From assembly GCA_039000515.1 (NCBI GenBank), contig JBCFYV010011135.1, positions 4,355,499 through 4,419,498 of the forward strand: 64,000 nucleotides of DNA, written 5' to 3'. The notes below the pieces were generated by a model. The model ran no database searches. It saw only the letters and a list, made by a program, of their open reading frames with translations, and was not told the DNA's origin. The stretch comes from Timema cristinae (Eukaryota > Arthropoda > Insecta > Phasmatodea > Timematidae). Positions 1 through 11,101 of this stretch are shown piece by piece. Both the position numbers and the translations under genes were made by a program. Numbering within the stretch: the stretch's first letter is position 1; each line of letters starts with the position of its first letter.

Positions 1-1415
1 TACAGATTTTGTATTCCAACAAATAAAGCAATTATATACTTTATGTTTTTTATGAATATATATTTTACTATTTTTGTTAAAAAAATTAACCTTGAAAAAT
101 TAAAATTGATGTCATAAGCTAATATAGGTTTGATTGTAATCAAAAGTAAGCATTTTATAATTTATAATTTAGATTACATGAATTGAAAATAATGTTATTG
201 GGCTCAAATACAAATATTCCACAAAAATAAACTTTTGTATCATGATTTTCAGAGAAACGGCTAAAGTTATCCAAAACTCTGTGGTTGGCCTTCAAACAAA
301 TATTCATTTGATATGCGCTTGACTATGAAAATTGGTGAAATCTAAGTATGCTGTGAATCACGCTACATTTTTATTATTGCTGACATATCTGATCAAACAA
401 GAATCACATATTAGTGTGTTTACCTACTAGTTAATATCTACCATAGTAGTAGCAAAGATTTATTATAGAAATGATGATTTAGATTAATTTGCATGTGTAA
501 ACACAAATAATTAAAAATATTAGTTTCACTTCTGATAAATGTCCAGAGTGTAACATATTTTGTAAATGTGAGGTAAAGGAGGATTAGAGAGGATCTAATA
601 AGAATAGAACAGCAGGAATAGTTGGTCAATAAGTGCATAAAAATACTGCTATAGAAAATTTAAGTGCCCTTGAAGTGTAAGGAAGTGCCATATCAAGAAA
701 AGCCCATGGCTGTAAGAGATGCATCAGAATCATGGGTATTGGTTGTAGGTAAAATATCCCAGAAAATATGAGGCCATGAGAGTTAAGTTTGTGAGGAGCA
801 TGTTAGTTGTCACGAGGGAAAACAGGATTAGAAATGAAGTTATCTGGTAAAGAGTGGAGTACAGAGAGTACATGAGATAGCAGAGGAGGCAAGACTGAGG
901 TGGTAAGGTCATGGAAAATTACATAATAACAAAGAGTATGATGAAAATAAAATCTATAGTAAAGATATTTTAAGGGAAACAAAGAAGGTTATAGTAGGAG
1001 CAAATAACATAACGTGAGCAAGTGAAAAAAGAAGAATACAAGCGATTAAAGAAGGAAGAATGTTGGAGGGATAGAAGGTGGAGGTATTTCACTAACATGA
1101 CCAAGCTACAGATGGCTGGAAACAGTTGATGAGTATTTTAAAAGCTACTAGACAATACTACTAACATATCAATTCAATTTTAGGATCATTTCCTTGAACA
1201 ATATAGTCATTTTGACTCAAATACTTTAAGCGTGCAGGTTATTATACATGGCTTTATTCTAGTTTATTTCTTGAACTTTCCAAATGATCAAACAACTAAA
1301 ACGGCATTAGAATAGTGCAATAACCAATTATTTATCTTGTCTTTTAAAAATATTAAACATGTGTCTAGAAATGGTTTGTTGCAGTTAGATAAGGAGCAGA
1401 GTGATGTTCACTCAC
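1..1415. other. Intron of the dynein gene, no feature recognised
   Basis: AT-rich intronic sequence downstream of the last visible exon. Open frames here are short and unlike any family I know. I see no RNA gene or identifiable transposon. Confidence 0.6.
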
Positions 1416-1575
1416 CCTCTCTTGGCCCTGGCCAAGGGACAGGTATTTGAACCGTCCACTCCCGCTGAGACTAAGCTCCGCCAGCTTCATCAGGTCACTG
1501 GTAGGATCAGATCCAGGACTCAAGATAAACACCACAGGCATGTGTGGAGTGCTCTGGTCTAGGATGTTGTCCAGG
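1416..1575 (-). CDS. DNAH10: Dynein heavy chain (DNAH10-like), exon: C-terminal region
   Basis: Encodes DQSTPHMPVVFILSPGSDP then TSDLMKLAELS and FKYLSLGQGQER. The SPGSDP...LMKLAE...LGQGQE pattern is the conserved start of the dynein C-terminal region, and the SPGSDP form favours the DNAH10 class over other axonemal classes. The acceptor is TTTTTTCCAG|CCTGG and the donor GAGAGG|GTGAGT. The first base completes a codon from an exon not seen in the window. Later exons lie past the left edge. Confidence 0.95.
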
Positions 1576-1838
1576 CTGGAAAAAAAACACCTATATTTTT
1601 AACACTTATGCGATAGTCCATTTCAAAAATTAATTATTAATTATGAATGTTTATTATCTTTAGAATTAATAATAATATAGATATAATATTATTTAGTTTG
1701 GTTACTATGTATACCAACTATATAGAGGAAAACAAGTAGTAATGAGCAGGTTTTTTCCAGAAGTGTGAATATGGGAGGGGTAATTATGTTAGAGGTATTT
1801 AAATAATGTATTACGCACAGTAGGTGACATAATACAGT

Positions 1839-2045
1839 GACATCACAAGATAATGACGTCTATTGAGTGAATAAATCAGGTTTGAATGAGTTATTATATT
1901 CGTCCTAGACTGATGTGGGTACATTTCAACTAAAATATTGTTTAGTATTTTGTTTATCATAAATCTGTGACGTCATAAGAGCATGACGCGAATTAATCAG
2001 ATATGAATGAATATTATTATATTCATCCTAAACCATGTACAAAAC
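1839..2045. repeat. Diverged tandem duplication, unit about 128 bp
   Basis: Two copies of a unit starting TGACATCACAAGATAATGAC (near 1839) and TGACGTCATAAGAGCATGAC (near 1967). Both run through AATAAATCAG / AATTAATCAG and end in TTATATTCRTCCTA. The units sit directly before the ~20-bp motif array. Confidence 0.6.
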
Positions 2046-2109
2046 ACCATGTCCACCAATATTGTGGTTGTTATGTTTATTAATGACATCATTGTTTAGT
2101 ATGGGAGAA

Positions 2110-2385
2110 GGCAAAGTGATAGATAACAAAGTGGTCGACATGAGAGCACAAAGTAATAGACAACCAACTGCTAGACACGAAGAAACGACATGGACCAAGT
2201 GATCGACATCAGCTGGACCATGTGATGGACAGCCAATCGCTAGACAAAATAAAAACATTATTTGGAAGGCTGGGTGAGTCAAGTGGCTGACATCTTGGAC
2301 CAAATGCTAGACACGCTCATGTATAGGAGTACAAAGTGAGACAATCAAGCGATTGAAACGAGAGGACCAATTGCTCGACAAACTT
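2110..2385. repeat. Array of a degenerate 10-bp motif ending in GACA, about every 20 bp
   Basis: At least nine copies of a motif close to GTGNTNGACA: GTGGTCGACA, GTAATAGACA, CTGCTAGACA, GTGATCGACA, GTGATGGACA, TCGCTAGACA, GTGGCTGACA, ATGCTAGACA and TTGCTCGACA. Spacing is about 14-35 bp. The interval is less AT-rich than its surroundings. I do not recognise the family. Confidence 0.6.
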
Positions 2386-3149
2386 TGATATCATCCAGTT
2401 AAGAGTAGGCTAAGTGACAGAACAGTTAATTCAATACACGATTGTCCTTGTTTACACTCAAATAATTTTTTCCCCCAACCCGTCAGCTTAACCTCAAACT
2501 TCTTGAAATATTTTTGTAGGGTTTGCTAAAGTAAAAATGTAGGTGAGAATAACTTTAACTAATGATGACCTTATAAAAGAATATCAGGAATTGAACTGTC
2601 TCAATTAATTCCGGAGCGCTGGTTGCAACATTAAAGAACAGTGAGCGCTGGTCCACACGTATGAACTATCTTATTTTTATAATGGATTAGGGTGAGGAGG
2701 GTATAATTTAGAGAAATATGCCCGCTTTTTCATGAATAAAGAGTTGAAACCCATTAAGTAAAAATTGCTTAGTGGGCTTTATTAAAACTTGAAATTTAAC
2801 AACAGTTTTAAAATAGTATGTAAAATTAGAAACTGGCAATAAACGAAAGTAAAAAGGATTTTTATTAATTTTCAAAGAAATAATTTTAATATCTAGCCTG
2901 AATATTTAGTGATACATATTTTTTATTTTTAGCACCACGTTATATCTACTAGGGAGTTAATAACCTATGTCTATGTGGTTTTATGTAGCCGTATTTAAGC
3001 ATATTGCCAACATTTTAAAATTGAGAACAAGTCTGGACAAGGTATTTTCTAAAAAAGTAAGCTAAAGGTGCACAAGTGCTCTTAGAAAGAATAATCTCGC
3101 GGTGTTAGTGAAGGTGTATAAACAATAAGACGGATGTAGTAGTGGATCT
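2386..3149. other. Intron sequence, nothing recognised
   Basis: AT-rich sequence between the short-motif array and the Polinton polymerase relic. A minus-strand open frame at 3082-3270 overlaps the plus-strand polymerase coding trace and is probably its shadow. Confidence 0.5.
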
Positions 3150-4417
3150 CAAAATGCCGGAGGACATTCGTGTAAAAGTAGTTGTTCACTGTGTTTGTCC
3201 ACACCTCCGTGTTTGTACGTGAGCACTGCAGTGATTGTAATAGATTCTTTAGGCCTGACACTTGTTTCACTAGTCATAAATCAAATAAAATTCGTGATTT
3301 AAGGTAGGTGTGCAGTATTTGCGAAAAAAACGAAGGGTAGTAATCACGAATGTTTTAAATCCTATTGCGGGATGTGCAAACAGAATAAAGATAACTCTCA
3401 TCATTGTTATATTCAGACATTGAGTCGAAAAGAACTCGACGATAAATATCTAATGGTATTTTAAGATTTCGAAACTAGGCAAGATCGCGCCATAACCGAC
3501 TGTTTTATGCACAAACTGAATTTTCTTCCCATACAAAATTATTCTGTAAAATGTGAATCTAACGATAATATGGATGAGGATTGCGAACAGTGCAGGAAAC
3601 CCTCATTCCTTTTGGGAGAATCCGGTTGACGGCTTTATCGAATACCCAAGACGACTGAGGCCATTTACCAATAAGATTGTTTGTCTTGCGATTAGCTCGC
3701 GGGGCTTCGACGCGATATTTATCCTAAATAGGTTACTGTCACTAAACTGCACCCCTAAAATAATCGCGCACGGAACTAAAATACTCCACATGACTATGGA
3801 CCACATACAAGTTAAAGACAGTCCAAGTTTTCTATTATACCATTGAGACAGATCCTGAAAGCATTTGGACTAGACTGCAAAAAGGGACACTACCCCTATC
3901 TATTTAATACAAAAGAAAATTTAAATTATATCGGTGAGATGCATGGTCCCAAAATGTGTGGCACGGATTATAAGAAAACGGATGAGCGAAATGACTTTAT
4001 GGTATGGCACGCTGAAAAGCAAGCGCAGTGGTGTATATTTGATAATAAGTTAGAGTTAGCTCCCTTCAGTCCACGTGATACACTGTACAGTGGACGTTGT
4101 GAATCTATGACTCTAAACTATAAGACTAACCCCGACGAGAAAATAAGATATTTAGATGTATGTACTTTGTACCTGTGGGTGTGCAAATATTTTAAATTTC
4201 CTATAGCTCATCCTATTAATATTTTTGCTGGCGCCGACTGTCCTGTTGACATTGTAGACTGAGAGGGTCTAATTAAACTTACTGTTTTTCCTCCTAGATA
4301 ATTGAACCACCCTGTACTACCCTACAAGACTCAATCAAAGCTGATGTTTTGTTTATGCTACTCTTATGCTAACAAACTGAACCAAGGTGATTGTACACAC
4401 GACGACTCTGACAGAAC
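3150..4417 (+). pseudogene. Polinton/Maverick protein-primed DNA polymerase B, broken
   Basis: Relic of the family B DNA polymerase that replicates Polinton (Maverick) DNA transposons. The order of traces is a Cys-rich zinc-binding region with repeated C-x2-C pairs (about 3195-3420, for example CSICEKNEG and CGMCKQNKD), the exonuclease Asp-Glu motif region (DFETRQD near 3456, preceded by a stop), then GFDAIFILNRLL (about 3705-3740). Polymerase-domain traces follow: GLDCKKGHYPYLFNT (about 3860), RYLDVCTLYLWVCKY (about 4148) and HPVLPYKTQSKL (about 4305). Frame changes and stops separate these pieces, so it cannot be active. The catalytic YxDTD region is absent because the copy runs into the assembly gap. 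Confidence 0.85.
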
Positions 4418-4517
4418 NNNNNNNNNNNNNNNNNNNNNNNNNNNNNNNNNNNNNNNNNNNNNNNNNNNNNNNNNNNNNNNNNNNNNNNNNNNNNNNNNNN
4501 NNNNNNNNNNNNNNNNN
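4418..4517. other. Assembly gap of 100 N
   Basis: Exactly 100 Ns, the usual placeholder for a gap of unknown size. It interrupts the Polinton polymerase relic, and the sequence to its right is not recognisable polymerase. The dynein intron containing it is also the one in which an expected exon is missing. Confidence 0.97.
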
Positions 4518-7500
4518 CCCCAGGGATTTTTGGAATTGAATAAAACCCCTAAAATTAAGGATATTTTACTGAAGGGAAAAAGAGATAAAGCCAATTTTCT
4601 CAGAATTGGCCAAACATATTTTTAAAATTTAATTTCAAAATATTATAATTTTAAAAAAAAAAACTACCCCAAATATTTCACAAAATTTTTCGGCTTCGAC
4701 TAAGCATAAATAATCGTGTTATTTTTATCACATCCCCGAAACTTTTTAAAAAGATATGAAATTACTTATAATTGAAAAATATAGAACTATTTATAATACA
4801 AATATTTTATTCGAAACATATTTTTATAAAACCAATAACTTTTGGGCTATACTTTATATTTGGAAGAAGGTATGGGAAAAGGGGGATAAAACAATAAAAG
4901 GAAAAAAAATATGCCTTTACATGAAAAGAAGAACACATTCACACTTTACCCCTGCTGCCAATGGACAAAGAGGAATGGCTGCGCTTAAAAAAATGTTTGC
5001 CACCCCCCAACCCCCCGCCCTGGTTTCATCATGGAACAAATCAAGATTAGGGGAAAAGGGCAATGCAACTTCCTAAAAAAGGAAACCAAAAAACCAAAGA
5101 GAGAAAAAGGAAAATGGTAAAAATAACAGAATCAGAAACAGAAATAAATCTATTTTATAACTTTTCAAACAAAAAGGTAAAGAATTGCAACCATAAAGAA
5201 AATCTAACCCAAAAGTTAAAGGATGTCGACGTTCATGAACCCTGAACCCTAAAAAGAGTTTTTGCAACACCATCGTATAAAGCAAAAATTAAGATATTTT
5301 TACAAAAGGGGGTGAAAAAGAAAAAAATTTATTTTTTCTCAAAATCGGCTAAACGATTTTTTTTAAAATTTGTATCTGGGAGTTGTTTTAAGTTTATAAA
5401 CAAATTATTTTTTTTTCATGTCCCATTTAAAATATTTTAGGGGTTTTTTACAGAAGGAAAACTTTCATTTATCTCAACTATTTGAGATACTAAATAACTT
5501 ATTATTGCGAAATTTTGATACCATTAAAAGAAAACTTTTATTTGAAATATATTTGTATAAAAACCAATAGTTTCTGAGATATTGACAAAAATATTAATAC
5601 AATTCTCTGAGCTTTATTTGTTCAGAGATACCAATTAAATCTAAACGCAATAATTCTCTAATGCCATACAGTAAGCAAACAAGTAAGTCTTTCAAGAAGT
5701 TGATGTTTTTCCTTTAACCTCTTGGGGAAATATTTGAGCAGAACAGGGGGAATCCAGGATTTTCATGAGGTAGGGGGGGAAGGGGAGGACTCGGGTGCTC
5801 CCATCGGGATCAGGTTGGGGATGGGGGTGGGGAGGAACCTAATTAAATTTTGACTTAAAAATTTGAGAAAAAATCTTTAAGTAATTTTTCAATGTCACGT
5901 TAGAATTGAGAATAATCCTATAATGAAGGGTATATCTCGAAATTTGTGATTAGTATTGAAATATATTTTAAGCAAATAATAAGAATATCAACAAAAGAGA
6001 TTATTAAGAGGGAAAGAAGTTTAAACATTACAACAATTATTATATAAATAGTTTTTTAGCTATTCAATCAATTAGGCAAAATAAATAGAATTATTCAGAT
6101 TTCAAACAATCAAACTTTAACTCCACTCTATTGTATAGCTAGTTATTTCTCATTCTAAATCGAAATTTTACAACTAAGCTATTCTAACACGTTACGCGTG
6201 TGTATTTTTAAAAGATTTTGTTTAAAGCACGTTATTTAAAAGTAGATTATTTAAAAAATCTTTATTTACTATTAATGATTGAAATAGTTATGATAAAAAT
6301 GATAAATTAAATATAAACCTAAACAAGGTTTGTGCAACAAGGTGAGAGGAGCGCAACTTTAATTTGGGTGATTTCATTGATGTCTATTTCCACAATTTTA
6401 ATTCTTAATGTGATTGTTTTAAGTATTTATAATTATTACCATGTATTTATCATTTATTAATATTACCAATAACAATTTAAAAAAATGGAATCTGGTTAGT
6501 GAGATAGTATTACATGACGGTAAAACTAGTAGTGACTTTAACATTAATTTAATTGGTTTAATTTCTTAAAGGGGGGCGTGTGCCTTCCATGCCCCTGTCC
6601 TGGATCAGCATCTTGTAGAGCAATGATACATCTCTCTCATTTTAAGCTCAATAGTCAATAATTACTTATTTTATTAGTCAAAATTTATAAAAGAGAAATT
6701 TAGTAGCAATGCAATGACCATAAGATGTGCATCCTCTAATAAGATATCAAAAATCTTAACCGGAAGTCAAAATTTTAATACGAATTGTTGACGCTCGGGG
6801 ACCCAATAAAAATATTTTTTATTGGTCCAAATATACAAATGTAGACGTTAATTTTTGAAAAGAGAATTATAAAATTTAGAACCATAAGCCAAATAATGTT
6901 TTAAGTATATATAATGCAATTTTTTCTCTGGTTTCTGTACCATTTATTTATTAAAAAGCACAATGCATTAAACTATTGTTATTTATAATTATGTCCACAA
7001 TTTTAGTTGTATAGGCCAAACATCGGTATAGACAAATTTTTTAATATTAATCTCTGCTGCCTTAAAACTTTAAGTCAATACAAATTGCGTTAGATGTAAT
7101 TAATGATAACTGATTTCAAAACATTACAGTTAACATGCTATAAGGAATCAAATTAACTAGTTTCTTATTTTATTGAGCCTTATTTATTATTAGTCTAGAA
7201 AGATAATGGTGTGATATATATGTGATTTGGCTGCTTATAGTAATTAAATTATATTAATTTTAATTGTAAGTACAATCTTTTTATATACGCAAGAACATTT
7301 TTATTTTATAAAAATTTTTAAGTACATACAATTATTTGGTGAAAACATTGTTTTAAATCTAGTTCTTTTATTTTTTTATCAATAGGCAATAATTTATAAT
7401 TCCAAATATTAATTTAAAACTCTATGTTGTGAAGTTTATTATTTTAACTACACTTAATAACTTTGGTACCTGCAAACCTTCTTCTGAAAAACAAGAAGTA

Positions 7501-7802
7501 TTTGCTTTATTGTTTTTATCTGTTAAAAATGGATGAAGAGATTCATCGCAGTCTCTAGCATACACTGCTCACAAAGGAGAGAGCTATCCGCCTACCACCC
7601 CCTCCGCCTATTAACCCCCACACACTCTCTAGAGGACATTTTAACCTAATAAATTTCCAGTAATGCTCTCTTCACATATTGCCGTAAATAGATCTAAGAA
7701 CATATCAATAGATGGTCTGAATAATTTAATAAAAATGAAAAATAGAGTTGTGAGCCTTATTTGAAGTACTTTAAGTAATAATATAATATAATAAACATTT
7801 AC
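4518..7802. other. Dynein intron right of the gap, no gene recognised
   Basis: Very AT-rich with A and T homopolymer runs. Two G-rich patches with a shared flavour (about 5745-5835 and 6570-6605) look like fragments of interspersed repeats whose ends I cannot define. The expected dynein exon (W-YDL ... CFRVDRVYRA type) was searched for by eye on the minus strand and not found. Confidence 0.5.
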
Positions 7803-7898
7803 CTTTTTCCACTCACCAACACTTGAGGATATATTTCCTGGAAGATTGCCAAATGTTTCTTTAAAGTCAGTGCTCAGCTTTACAATGTCCTCCCAGCC
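7803..7898 (-). CDS. DNAH10: Dynein heavy chain (DNAH10-like), exon: after AAA6
   Basis: A 32-codon exon, GWEDIVKLSTDFKETFGNLP then GNISSSVGEWKK, matching the conserved GWEDI-LS-F---FG-LP stretch that starts the C-terminal region. The acceptor is TTTTTTCAG|GGCTGG. The donor is taken as AAAAAG|GTAAAT because the residues before it fit the expected W-xx-W-YDL continuation. A competing donor GTTG|GTGAGT lies 14 bases inside and would shift phase. Confidence 0.87.
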
Positions 7899-7984
7899 CT
7901 GAAAAAAAATAAACTTATTAATAGTATCATACAAATATTAATAACAATAACAATAGGTATTTAAGAGAAACCTTTTTTTAACTT

Positions 7985-8990
7985 TTTATGCGTATTCTTT
8001 TTATATGAAATACAATAGAGATAGATAGATAGATGTTTAATCATTTCACCTAATATGTTCTGTAATCTTGGGCTTTTGAGGAATTTTATCTGTGACATAG
8101 CAGATTTGAGTTCTTGTGATTTGAAATCAACTTCAAATACATTTTTGGTATATTTCAATATGGGAACATCCTAAATCAGGGTTTTAATGGTTTTCCCTTC
8201 TTTTTTCATCTTTTTTAAGGGGTTCTTATTTTCATGAAGTTATGTGTAAAATTCTGGTAAATTTGTTTGTTATTTGTTAAAATTTTATCTTTGTGTGCTA
8301 AAGATTTTCTTCTTGTATTTGGTCTTTTATTGTTTAAGGCAACAATGAAACTATGTACTTATGTACTTTCTGTAATTTATTTATTTCTAAAAAGTTCTTA
8401 TTTGCTTCATTCTTTGAAACATTTGTATCTTTTCTAAGAGTCACCAATATTTTTCTCCATTTTTGTAAACCTATAGGGCTTCTGGTTGCTTCAGCTGTTA
8501 AACTTGGACTTTCCCGCTCTTTTAATTTGGAAAGTGTATTTGTCCAAAATGGTTTATAGTTGAATATTTTCCCTCAAGAGGTATTTTGTTTTGCATATGT
8601 AAACTCTATCTTGCAGAATTATCAGGGGAATCATATTGATTTATTGTAAAATTAGAAAAGTCTCTTTTTAGATGTTCTGTAAATTTTTTCCAATTAGTTA
8701 TTTGTAGTAATATTTATATGGAAGCATCTGTGATGATGTTAGATGACAGTATTGTAAGATCTGGGTTAAATGTGGACCCATTGTAATGGAGGGATGTGAG
8801 TATGAATAGTTCTAAGATGTTGGAGTTTCCAGTTAAATTTATACGTGTATATACCCGTGGAATGGAATGTGCTGTTACAACAACTGTTTTAGGTTTTATT
8901 TCTATGTTACTCAAATTTGAATTCTTTTTGAGTGGATTATACAAACTGTACAGAGTTAGGTGTTGTTTGTTTTTCCAAATCTCAAGTTTT
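7985..8990 (-). pseudogene. Jockey-like LINE fragment: endonuclease and start of reverse transcriptase
   Basis: Minus-strand traces of a non-LTR retrotransposon ORF2. Endonuclease-type text comes first (NKQHLTLYSLYNP, then NSNILELFILTSLHYNGST and NPDLTILSSNI, about 8938-8740), resembling the AP-endonuclease end of jockey-like elements. FKSQELKSAMSQIKFLKSP and GEMIKHL (about 8120-8030) resemble the first conserved block of the reverse transcriptase. Between them the frame is broken many times. The catalytic region of the reverse transcriptase is absent, so this is a dead, 5'- and 3'-truncated copy lying just upstream of a dynein exon. Confidence 0.7.
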
Positions 8991-9323
8991 GTAATTTATT
9001 ATTTGTCTTTCGGATTAAATTCCTTCACTATTTTGAAATTCTTGTTTGTTAATTACTTAGCTCCAAATTCTATCATGTTAAAGGGGAGGGGGAGAAGCTT
9101 TAGAAGTATTCCAAGATGTAAACAAATCAAGGCTATTCCTCTTAACTTATATCATAACCTCATATTTAATGTAACATGTTACAGAGTGTTCCAGACTGAG
9201 AATTTATCATGAAACAAAGTAGAAAATCGGGGCACATGCTTTTGTACCGTTGCAATGATACAACATGTCTACAACTCCCCGCCACTTAAGTCCAATGGCG
9301 CACTTACCCCATTATAGCAGACA

Positions 9324-9608
9324 ATGTGCCCGGTTAACCAACATCAACAAAACCATGCACTACAACCAAGTGGTCAACGGGATCTGAACTACAAGCCACA
9401 AAGTTTTCTCTCAACCCCCCACCCATGCTTGGACACTATAATCACTGCTCAGGTGCGACCTTCAAGGGAAGAAGTGACAGCTATTCCAATTACCCCCCCT
9501 CCGGTGGGTCAAGTAGTGTCTCTCCACACTATTACCCCAGTGAGAAATAGCTGCATAAAAGCCACAAACCCAGTGTATTCTGTACTCTTTGATATTGGAC
9601 AATATTAG
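9324..9608 (+). CDS. Unrecognised 94-codon open frame, possibly transposon-derived
   Basis: A Pro/Thr/Gln-rich open frame starting MCPVNQHQQNHAL with no transmembrane segment or known motif. It is less AT-rich than its flanks and lies just upstream of the LINE relic, but in the opposite orientation. It could be debris of an element, or chance. I cannot assign a function, and being intronic it is unlikely to be a host gene. Confidence 0.2.
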   Translation: MCPVNQHQQNHALQPSGQRDLNYKPQSFLSTPHPCLDTIITAQVRPSREEVTAIPITPPPVGQVVSLHTITPVRNSCIKATNPVYSVLFDIGQY

Positions 9609-10938
9609 GAGCTTACTAACTACGTAAATTGGAGTTATCTTTCGACTAATATTTTATTTTATATATATATTAGAGTTTATACATTGATTAGTTTTTATTT
9701 AATCATGTTTCAGCCTAATTGTTTACATTTTTGTTTATTTACAAAATTGGGATTAGAGAACTCATCTGATTTATGTATTATTTATGCTTTGTAGTAATAT
9801 GAAGCCCACAATCGAACTAACATTCATGAAGATGATAGTTGTGGCATTGAATAATTTTAAAGTCGTGGAATAGAACTGGAACTTTGGCATTTATTGCAAG
9901 TCCTTAAGACTGATTCACTTTAATTATGTTTTTTATTTTGGTTGGCTTTAATATTCTATACACTTGAAGGTATTGTTTATATTTGTATTTGGTTTTGTTT
10001 AATTAGATTGTAAATGTTAGGTCTTTCCTGCGTTTCGGGGACTAGATAATAGCAATACCTAGGTTTAATAGTGAAGGTATGGTCAAGTGCAGAATTTTGT
10101 GGTATTTACCCCTAAATTACAAGAGACTGATTTTGGAGCTTTATATTACTAGTAAGATATTCGATACCAGAGTAGAATAGATATATTTGTTTATTTTAGG
10201 TATGTTATTGTATTTGTTGGGGTTCCCGCCCCTTACGGGTATCTCTCAGACCAAGACAGGTTTATTTATGGTTGGGCTTAGATATATCATTGTGTGCAAA
10301 TTTAAGAGATGCCTGGTAGCTAATACTAATATTTTTGAGTAAGTGTTACATAGCTATGATAGCCATCTGCTTTTCGGATTTATATTTACTTTTATTGTCT
10401 TATGAAGGCTGAGGCCATAGAATTTAATATGTCCTATAAATATTTAATATTCAATATTGTGAGTTGTTTGCTGAGACCCTATACAATCTATGTTGTTTAT
10501 CTTTGATTTTATGATAAATTTGCTTTATAGCCTCTGGTCATTGTTAATATACATTAACTTCTTTACATCTCTATTTACATTCACTATCTTGTTCCTAAAT
10601 ATGAATAGAGTGATTTCCCCGATTCAACATTTAATTAGGTCATATAATAATGAAATCTGGGCACTACACTTGGTGTGTCAAATCAAACTTCCCTGCTGAT
10701 TTATGTCCTGGTAATATTTCTGTACCTTGCTAGTTATTTTTGCTGATAGGTTGATCAGTTTAGGGTAACTGGAAATAATGAAACTATATTAAATATGTTT
10801 AGAATAAAATGAAATTTGAGGAATATTTTTAAGTAAATTTAATTAGTGTTTATATTTTGTACTTTAAGTTCTCATTTTTATAGTCCATTGTAGACCTAAA
10901 CTACATTGAGATATCAACATTTGTTGAAGAGTTCATAC
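9609..10938. other. Dynein intron, nothing recognised
   Basis: AT-rich intron between the LINE region and the frameshifted AAA6 exon. Only short, composition-driven open frames are present. Confidence 0.55.
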
Positions 10939-11101
10939 CTGAGCGGTGATCCACTTAACTGGACATGGAACAGAGGTTTTCTCGAGGTGATGGCACCCTT
11001 GATGAAGAAATCAAGTTCCGGCTGGCTTACCTTACCTCGACTTTGTTCCAATTTCATTGTTATTTGGAAAGAGAATAGGAGCTTGTGCTTCTCAAATATT
11101 C
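10939..11101 (-). CDS. DNAH10: Dynein heavy chain (DNAH10-like), exon: AAA6, with a one-base frameshift
   Basis: The exon starts in frame with IFEKHKLLFSFQITMKLEQS and GKVSQPELDFFIKGAIT, typical AAA6. Near 10984-10990 homology moves to another frame, where LEKTSVPCPVKWITAQ lines up with the family's LEK...PC..W...Q segment and leads phase 0 into GWED of the next exon. Exon length (163) leaves phase 2, whereas phase 0 is required, so exactly one base is missing. On the plus strand two Gs follow CTCGA where three would restore the frame. The acceptor is CTTGTTAG|GAATAT and the donor GCTCAG|GTATGA. Assembly error or a true lesion are both possible. Confidence 0.88.

Noticed and set aside
2028..2303. 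A 91-codon minus-strand gene
   Set aside because: It runs through the degenerate motif array and has no domain or splice context.
4302..4625. A continuous gene across the N gap
   Set aside because: The gap is of unknown length, and the right flank is not polymerase-like, so the joined frame is meaningless.
5073..5285. A hydrophobic Leu/Phe-rich small membrane protein
   Set aside because: It is the complement of an A-rich, Lys/Asn-rich stretch and reflects composition only.
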